NCBI GenBank assembly: GCA_002205965.3
Contig: NADL03000740.1
Span: forward strand, 1 to 64,000
Length of the DNA: 64,000 nucleotides
Direction of reading: 5' to 3'
Origin: Kappaphycus alvarezii
Taxonomy: Eukaryota > Rhodophyta > Florideophyceae > Gigartinales > Solieriaceae
This document shows positions 58,650-64,000 of the stretch, piece after piece (the stretch's first letter is position 1; each line of letters begins with the position of its first letter). A model generated the notes under the pieces. The model was not told the DNA's origin. It did no database searches and saw only the letters and a list, made by a program, of their open reading frames with translations. Position numbers and translations under genes: made by a program.

Positions 58650-58690
58650 TTTTGGGTTATTTTAATGCATGGAAGATGTGGTCGGTTATA
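58650..58690 (-). repeat. 41-bp conserved repeat, right-arm copy
   Basis: Reverse complement of 51,931-51,971 and 18,303-18,343, identical over 41 bases. It lies 60 bp before the hairpin and 180 bp before the transposase frame. Confidence 0.85.
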
Positions 58691-58749
58691 TCCACGCGGC
58701 TAATGTGTTATGCGGGATAAGTCGTCGCTGATGGGTAACACTACAGTAC

Positions 58750-58800
58750 ATGACCTTCCTTACAGGGCCGGCTCAATGCCGGCTCTGTAAGGAAGGTCAT
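58750..58800. repeat. 51-bp hairpin, right-arm copy
   Basis: Same structure as 51,821-51,871: 16 bp plus 6 bp of pairing with one mismatch and a 5-base loop. Its position just before the transposase suggests a transposase-binding site, a structured mRNA leader, or the relic of a small inverted-repeat insertion. Confidence 0.9.
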
Positions 58801-58871
58801 AGAGAAAATGATGTGTTGCCCAATGTTTCATGGAAGTAGATACTCAGTATGCTTTTGGATAATACAAGCGA

Positions 58872-60618
58872 TTGATCGGAGCAGACCGTGCGACCACAAA
58901 GAGGGCACTGAGGGATATGTTTAACAGAGAAATGGATTGTTCTCGATTTAACGGGCGTCGCGTTTGCGAAAAATTCCTCGTAAAGCCTTTCGGATTCTCG
59001 AAGTGTCTCAGGGCTTCCGTGAAGGGACTTCCATCCACTGGAGCCCCTAGCACAGTGGAGTTCATGCCACTTGAAGTAAAGACGTTTACTCAACGTGACG
59101 CTGTCCTCAAGTTCTTGCATAAGTATGCTGACTTGGTTGGGGATAGAATGCCAAACGCTCGACACAGCAGCAAAAGAAACATGTCTTCGAGGTTTTCGAA
59201 AAGTATTTCAGCCACCTTGATAAGAAGGGTGAGCATATGAAACTCCCCACTGAGGCATATTTTTATAGGCTATGGAAACGAGTTCATGCCCAACGTTATT
59301 ATTCGCCAGACTAGTCGTTTTACAATCTGCACTACCTGTGCCACTATCAATAAGCGCGTTGTTCAGGCTGGCCTCGACTGATCTCGTGTCGAAGAAGAGG
59401 GAGCATTTAGAGAAGATATCGTTTGAGAGGCAGGCATACTTTGAGCGCCGGGCCGAGGCTGTTTCTCACCCAGAGATGTACTGCTCGATAATAATAGACG
59501 GAGCAGACAAGCGCGCCTACGGAATCCCTCACTCCGTAACATCCAAAAAGGAAGACAGGGGTAGGAAACTCAAGATTAAGCTGATTGGTTCGTTAGAGCA
59601 CGGCGCATCAAAAGTATTTTCCCTCTTCACTCTCAGCGAGGAACATGGCACTGGTGCAAACCATAGCAATGAGACGTTCCATCGAGTTCTCAACAAGAAA
59701 ATTACTGCTGGTGGGTTGCCTCAGGTGTTCTTTGTCCAATTGGAAAATTGTACAAGCGAGAACAAAAAACGGTATTTTCTCTCATATCTGGAAATTCTGG
59801 TTACCAGAGGGGTATTCAAGCAGGTGATGGTGAATTTTCAACCCGCCGGCCATACTGACGAGGATATCGATAAAGTCTCTCCCGGATCAAGATAAGGCTG
59901 TATGGTAATGATGCTGTAACTCTCGATGATATGAACCAATAGTTAAGGGCCTCATACACACCGCAGCCCATTTTTTCTCGAATGAAGACCATGTATACTG
60001 GTCTGCACCCATGGAAATGAGGGAAGAGTCTTACCTCCGAAACTTAGATGCCTCCTCTCATTTCAGGAGTATCTGGTTTGCTACAAGGGCCACAAAAAGA
60101 TGGTGAGATTCCGACCACAGAACTTAGCCTCTATCGCCCGCAGTGTCAAGTCAAATTCAGTATTATGATGAGTGGGAACCCCTTCCCTGGGCTGATGGTA
60201 ATGGGGTTCTTGCTGATGACACCGTGCCTGACCTTAACGTACTTCCATCCCTACAAGTCAGCTTTCCTCCGCATTTGGGGGAGATCAATAGATGTATCGA
60301 GAGTGCATAGAGTCTTCCCGGAGGCTCGAAGAAAGCGGAATTCTGCGTGGACTTCGGGATGAGATTTTCCGCTCCCGCACTGTAACACCCCATTGGAACT
60401 TGGCTACTACTTTTGAGATGACGGGAAGGTATAGGGAAAAACATAATGAAGGCACTATGAATACTACTGGTGATACGACTGAAGACAATGGTAATTTACA
60501 AATTGAAAAGGCTCACGTGGACACAAAGGAAGTTATTGATAATCACGAATATTCAAGAGGGGATATCGCGGATGTTAGGGCTCCCCTTCCAGAGTCTAGG
60601 CCAAACATACGATTCTAG
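58872..60618 (+). pseudogene. DUF7869-like transposase, right-arm copy
   Basis: N-terminal frame 58,872-59,240: GRRVCEKFLVKPFGFSKCLR and a FTQRDAVLKFLHKYADLVG block, typical of the family's N-terminal region. Then EYFSHLDKK/KLPTEAYFYRLWK-type text and a TICTTCATI Cys motif in another frame (59,200-59,370). Core 59,385-59,895: REHLEKISFERQAYFERRAE, the catalytic-type YCSIIIDGADKRAYG, TGANHSNETFHRVL, VQLENCTSENKKRYF and FQPAGHTDEDIDK. C-terminal part to about 60,618, with WADGNGVLADDTVPDLNVLP and SFPPHLGEINRCIES in another frame. Members normally have QLDNC; here it is QLENC. A presumed RNase H-fold, DDE-like transposase. The parts lie in different frames, and this copy lacks one T at about 59,876 relative to the left arm. 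It is non-functional unless spliced. Confidence 0.7.
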
Positions 60619-61261
60619 TTGGCTACCGTGCATTCAATTCACCGCAGAATACACAAGGGTTCCCTGTCTTTTTGAATATTCAATGGATTGAGCCATCTAC
60701 AATAGTGAAGCTGACACGTGGCAGTGATGCTTTTAATGGACCATAGAGGCTTGCATGGATCGTTAGTTATCAACGCAGGGCGTATGTGGCGGAGTTACAA
60801 GTCAACACCATTCTGTGCAGGCTGGGGTACGGGCTAACCGCAAGGCACACCATTCACCCTGCTGATAAGAAAAATATTCGTTCACAGATGTATCAGCACT
60901 AGGAAATTGTTCCGCGGAACAATATTGGCGAGTAATTCCGGGGAAAAAGTAAAAGCAAGCAGAGAATGGTGTATGCGCTCCTGGGTTCTAGAAAATCGCT
61001 CACGCTTCAGATGCCTCACATCTATACTTAAATCTAGCGCTCTGTGCACTCCTAAACGGGCACGCCGGTCCTAGTGCCCTAAATCAATAATTAAAGCTTC
61101 AATGTCGTTATTTGCTTGGCCCATTCCTTCACGAACCAATCACAGTAATGAAAAATGCAATTGAACGTATAAGTCCAGGGGGGGAGAGAGAGAGAGTTTA
61201 TTTTCAGTATGCAGACAAAACCGTTAAAGCTCATAGCGTAGCAGCTTCCTGACCAGTGGTG
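60619..61261. other. Non-coding spacer in the right arm
   Basis: Holds the transposase 3' end, a TTCCGCGGAACAATATTGGCG stretch containing the palindrome GTTCCGCGGAAC (60,908-60,919), and a short (GA)n run at 61,183-61,197. Mirrored at about 49,359-50,001. Confidence 0.5.
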
Positions 61262-61272
61262 TTGAGTACCTC

Positions 61273-61947
61273 ATGGCAACCTTCGAAAGCATTGAAAAGA
61301 CATCTAGCAGTGTGGTGGGATATAGTTCCAGTATGGGGGGGCCCTTAGTTGTGAACATTACAGAGGAACAGGTTCTCTCAGATTTTGTGGCTCAAGGGAT
61401 TTCATCGGAAAGGAGCCAAGCAAGGCTACAAAAGTTTAACAACTGGTTTAGAATTTTCAATGGAGCCCACCGGTGCCAAGCGTTGGCTCGTCTAGAGGAG
61501 GAGAATCACACTCGCTGGTTTGGGTACAAGTAGTGGGTTGATATTGCCAACTGTTCGGACTTTGACGCCCTGCGGTTATTCGCAAAGGATTGTAACGAAA
61601 ATCAGACTGAGGACAACTACATTTATGTGATAATTGGGGACAGGCTGAGGGAGCTATAACGCATCGTGTCTGTAATGATTGTCGAGCTTGGTGGAGATGT
61701 CGAGAAACCTTCTCAAGAATCTGTGGCTAGGCTTTAATGTGGAGGGAGAGACCGCAACCACATTAACAGCATTAGACTGTTGTATGTTATAGTAATGAGG
61801 CTTCCCACTGAATCAATACAGTTCATACACAAGCTGATGTCTGAGGAGCATCCTGCTCTTAATGAAGGCGACAAAGTTGCGTTCACTGCTATTGCGGGCT
61901 ATGGTACAGTCATGTTACATGATAAGAGATTATTTAGGAGTATTTAA
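61273..61947 (+). pseudogene. GxHR-box (ParB-like) gene, right-arm copy
   Basis: 225 codons in one frame from the ATG at 61,273 to the stop at 61,945-61,947, interrupted only by three in-frame stops (a TAG near 61,531, a TAA near 61,658 and a TAA near 61,735). The segment NITEEQVLSDFVAQGIS ... KFNNWFRIFNGAHRCQALAR resembles the ParB/sulfiredoxin-like fold motif in which a G-x-H-R box (GAHR) binds a nucleotide. Downstream text (EEHPALNEGDKVAFTAIAGYG) is protein-like. No family assignment beyond that is justified. It lies directly after the transposase on the same strand, as a second gene of the element would. The centre copy suggests that the arms lack the gene's true 5' end. Confidence 0.5.
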
Positions 61948-61980
61948 TCATTATGCGCTTAGATCCGCGACCGCATTCAA

Positions 61981-62484
61981 ATGGATACTACTCGTCACAG
62001 AAACCAGGAAGATACAGAAAGCAGGGACCGCATAACTCTCGCAACAATGAATTCTCTATTAACGAGGGAGCGCAGCATAGTTTCAGGTGTTAGTAGTCGT
62101 CAGGAGAACGAATATGTCCAATCTGAACTGCCCTCTGAGGAATTTCCAGTCCAGTCTGTCATACCTCCGGTCGGGAATTCTCAAATACATATTGCTCCTC
62201 AAGCTGTTCAACAGAATGAACGGAATGAAGAACAGACTCAGTGTCCTCCGCTAGCACTACTCCCGTCAATCATAGTCCAATACACGGGAACAGACGACGG
62301 GAACCGACTCGAACCAAATGGAAATTCCATCATGCCGGTCAAACCGTCAGACGGAACGGAATTCGTCCTGCCCACACCTTCAGGCCCTGTCCTGAGCTCT
62401 CCTACTGCAGTATGCGTCCCTAGACCCGGTGAATGCACAAGACGCACCAACCGTGTTAGCGGTATACCCTTTGCACAATGCTGA
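61981..62484 (+). CDS. Disordered 167-residue protein, right-arm copy
   Basis: Intact ATG-to-stop frame, the longest undamaged one in the arm. Polar, rich in Ser, Pro, Gln, Glu and Thr, with PSEEFPVQSVIPPVG and VQYTGTDDGNRLEPNG segments and no recognised domain. It begins 33 bp after the GxHR-box frame. It could be the C-terminal tail of that protein joined by splicing, or a chance open frame preserved because the copy is young. Confidence 0.5.
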   Translation: MDTTRHRNQEDTESRDRITLATMNSLLTRERSIVSGVSSRQENEYVQSELPSEEFPVQSVIPPVGNSQIHIAPQAVQQNERNEEQTQCPPLALLPSIIVQYTGTDDGNRLEPNGNSIMPVKPSDGTEFVLPTPSGPVLSSPTAVCVPRPGECTRRTNRVSGIPFAQC

Positions 62485-62596
62485 AAAATAACTGAAAATA
62501 TAACATTTTTGCTTTATTAATCCTGTGCTACCTGCTTTTTTGCAGATGTACTTTTCTTTATTTTTTTCAGCTTTTCGGTCATTATCATTTGATTTG

Positions 62597-62807
62597 TCCA
62601 CCATGCACACCACATAATCAAACATAAATCCTCACCTACTCAACTATTTCCCACAATCTGCATATCGTTGGTCTCAGCTTGAGCATCTACAGCAAATGTG
62701 ATGCAGAAATAATATATATTTTTTACTTTTTCCAATTTCCTGGCATTACGCTTTGGTCCGTACACCATGCACACCACATAAGCAGCCATAACTCCTCACC
62801 AACTTAA
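62597..62807. repeat. Pair of ~48-bp direct repeats near the outer end of the right arm
   Basis: ACCATGCACACCACATAATC...CATAAATCCTCACC at 62,597-62,643 and ACCATGCACACCACATAAGC...CATAACTCCTCACC at 62,760-62,807 differ at a few positions and lie 163 bp apart. Their surroundings are also loosely alike, so a diverged tandem duplication of about 165 bp is likely. Mirror copies are at 47,813-47,860 and 47,977-48,023. Subterminal repeats of this kind are common transposase-binding sites. Confidence 0.75.
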
Positions 62808-63015
62808 GTATTACCAATAAAATGCACACAATTATTATTTACTTAAGCAGCTGAAGATAATTGTATGCTGATTGTTGGTCAGACTTAAAATTTATCCGAG
62901 GGTCCCAATTTTCCCAGTGATCCTTATGTTCCCGAAATGGGTGTTAATATGTTGACCGATGATATTGTACCTTCCATCAAAAGATTCGGCATCCTCCAAA
63001 ACATTATCTTGTTAT

Positions 63016-64000
63016 CCAAACGTTTCTGTAACGCCTTTTTAATCCATATGAAAGCTTTTTATGAATTCCAGAGAAGATTTTGATATTTTAAAATCAATTT
63101 GTAATACGGAGTTGTTCATTTCGAGTTACGGAATCCCGTCTTAAAATGGATATACAGACACAAAAACACACCAAGACTCATATGGAGCTCGATGTATTTC
63201 TTTCACCTTAAGCGCCCTGCGATTTGGTAGCACAGCTCTCAGATTGAGAGGAGAAGAGCGAGAGTAATTCTATGGAATGGCATCTGGATGGTATATTTGT
63301 CCTTATGGTTGTAAGGCCGGACGGTTATCCGCGGAATATGAGAGCATTGCGACGAATCGTTCAAAAGAAACGATGACAAATAGGTGCAACAAAGGACTAT
63401 AATCGATGTGTAAGTTGCTCGGGAGCACTGAGTATCTCCTTCGAAGATAAGTATGTTTTCACTAAAAAAAATCTTGAAGCTTCTATTTATATCTATACGC
63501 CAGATTACCTGGCACAATGCTTACTGAATATCAGAGATGAACAATAAAATCCATAATGTAATATGGGATAGAGAGGGACAAACATGGTAGCAGGAGCAGA
63601 TAAACAAGGCTATAGGCAAAGTTGTCGTTGGCATGGAGTTGCGAAGTTGAAATTTTTTTTCATATTTAGAGCGGATACTGACATGCCTGTTAATTATTGA
63701 GCCCCAGTTTCAAGGTATGTATATAAATTTTAGCGGATTGGTAATCACGGGTTGCCATGAAGAGTACCAGGTAACGCTAGCTATCTTCGATGAAACGTTC
63801 CACACGGTCGGGGATGAAAAATAAAGCATCGGGACAAGGTCAACTTACTATCGGGAACAGTCGTCTTGTTCGAAAGTGGCGAAGAGATCCGCAGCGAGGC
63901 ACCGCCTCGTTAAAAGCTAAATTTCAAACTATAAACCGTAAAATGGTTTTATAAGGAGGATAAAAGGTAAATTTGAGAGTAGAAGGGTAGGGCAAATGGT
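63016..64000. other. Right flank of the palindrome, no gene recognised
   Basis: Unrelated to the left flank. On the plus strand near 63,270-63,375 a short frame reads HLDGIFVLMVVRPDGYPRNM, which looks protein-like, but I cannot assign it; it may be the remnant of another element. The rest shows no frame, repeat or RNA motif. Confidence 0.35.

Larger units (their letters stand above)
56107..63015 (+). mobile_element. Right arm of the 15.4-kb palindrome (transposase-bearing)
   Basis: Mirror image of 47,605-54,513. Reading outward from the centre: 1.6 kb non-coding; a TATA-like TATATATAG (57,731-57,739); a repeat-coding frame; the 41-bp repeat; a 51-bp hairpin; a DUF7869-like transposase gene; a GA microsatellite; a GxHR-box gene; a disordered frame; and a pair of 50-bp direct repeats. 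The most plausible reading is a DNA transposon, or a pair of copies head to head, of the DUF7869-like class. No short target duplication is visible at 47,605/63,015. Confidence 0.9.

Noticed and set aside
47605-63015. Palindrome as a plasmid, organelle or bacterial inverted repeat, because of the ParB-like box
   Set aside because: No replication or organelle genes, a eukaryotic transposase type, and surroundings full of nuclear retroelements.
47605-63015. Palindrome as a Polinton-type or other virus-like element
   Set aside because: No capsid, packaging ATPase or DNA polymerase B motifs in any frame; the genes seen fit a DNA transposon.
1-64000. CRISPR arrays, riboswitches, bacterial promoters or operons
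   Set aside because: No regularly spaced short repeats and no prokaryotic gene layout; the window is eukaryotic.

Overview
The window looks like nuclear DNA of a marine alga, most likely a red alga or a diatom-like stramenopile; I cannot choose between them from sequence alone. The reasons are the mix of element families (Ty1/copia pol of the type first described from diatoms, a chromodomain Ty3/gypsy element, non-LTR elements with a C-terminal RPADI-type endonuclease-like domain, an IS5-like DDE transposase, DUF7869-like transposase genes), an intron-less eukaryotic DPH2 gene, and (TACAG)n microsatellites. No rRNA, CRISPR or bacterial operon structure is seen.

Layout. 1-10.5 kb: an old LTR-element pol fragment cut by a complete but broken chromovirus (LTRs 1596-2115 and 9999-10509), which itself contains a GC-rich LINE relic (3.4-5.2 kb) next to a tRNA-like SINE head. 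10.5-16.4 kb: AT-rich, with a worn Ty1/copia protease/integrase region. 16.45-17.65 kb (-): a pogo-like (CENP-B type) transposase relic. 17.7-26.1 kb: the only host gene island, with DPH2 (+), a convergent CRAL-TRIO/Sec14 protein gene (-), and a small gene with a convincing 71-bp intron plus an unidentified frame (both -). 26.7-30.1 kb: an IS5-like transposase (+), a LINE 3' end (-) and a DUF7869-like transposase relic (-). 30.1-47.6 kb: AT-rich graveyard with a second copia fossil (32.6-37.8 kb), a fragment of another (39.2-39.5 kb) and another copy of the same LINE 3' end (46.75 kb).

47,605-63,015 is the most striking object: a near-perfect 15.4-kb palindrome. Two arms of 6.9 kb (47,605-54,513 and 56,107-63,015) differ by only a handful of substitutions and single-base indels and flank a 1.6-kb unique centre. 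Each arm carries, facing outward, a repeat-coding frame, a 51-bp hairpin, a DUF7869-like transposase gene, a gene with a ParB-like GxHR box and a disordered 167-residue frame. The centre holds a third, about 95% identical piece of the GxHR-box gene. The piece shares its in-frame stops with the arm copies, so the gene was already decaying before it was copied.

A 41-bp sequence is identical in the DPH2 upstream region and in both arms, and about 78% like the 3' tails of the two LINE fragments. This links the otherwise unrelated parts of the window. The host genes show no functional link: DPH2 acts in diphthamide synthesis on elongation factor 2, and the Sec14-like protein in lipid binding or transfer.
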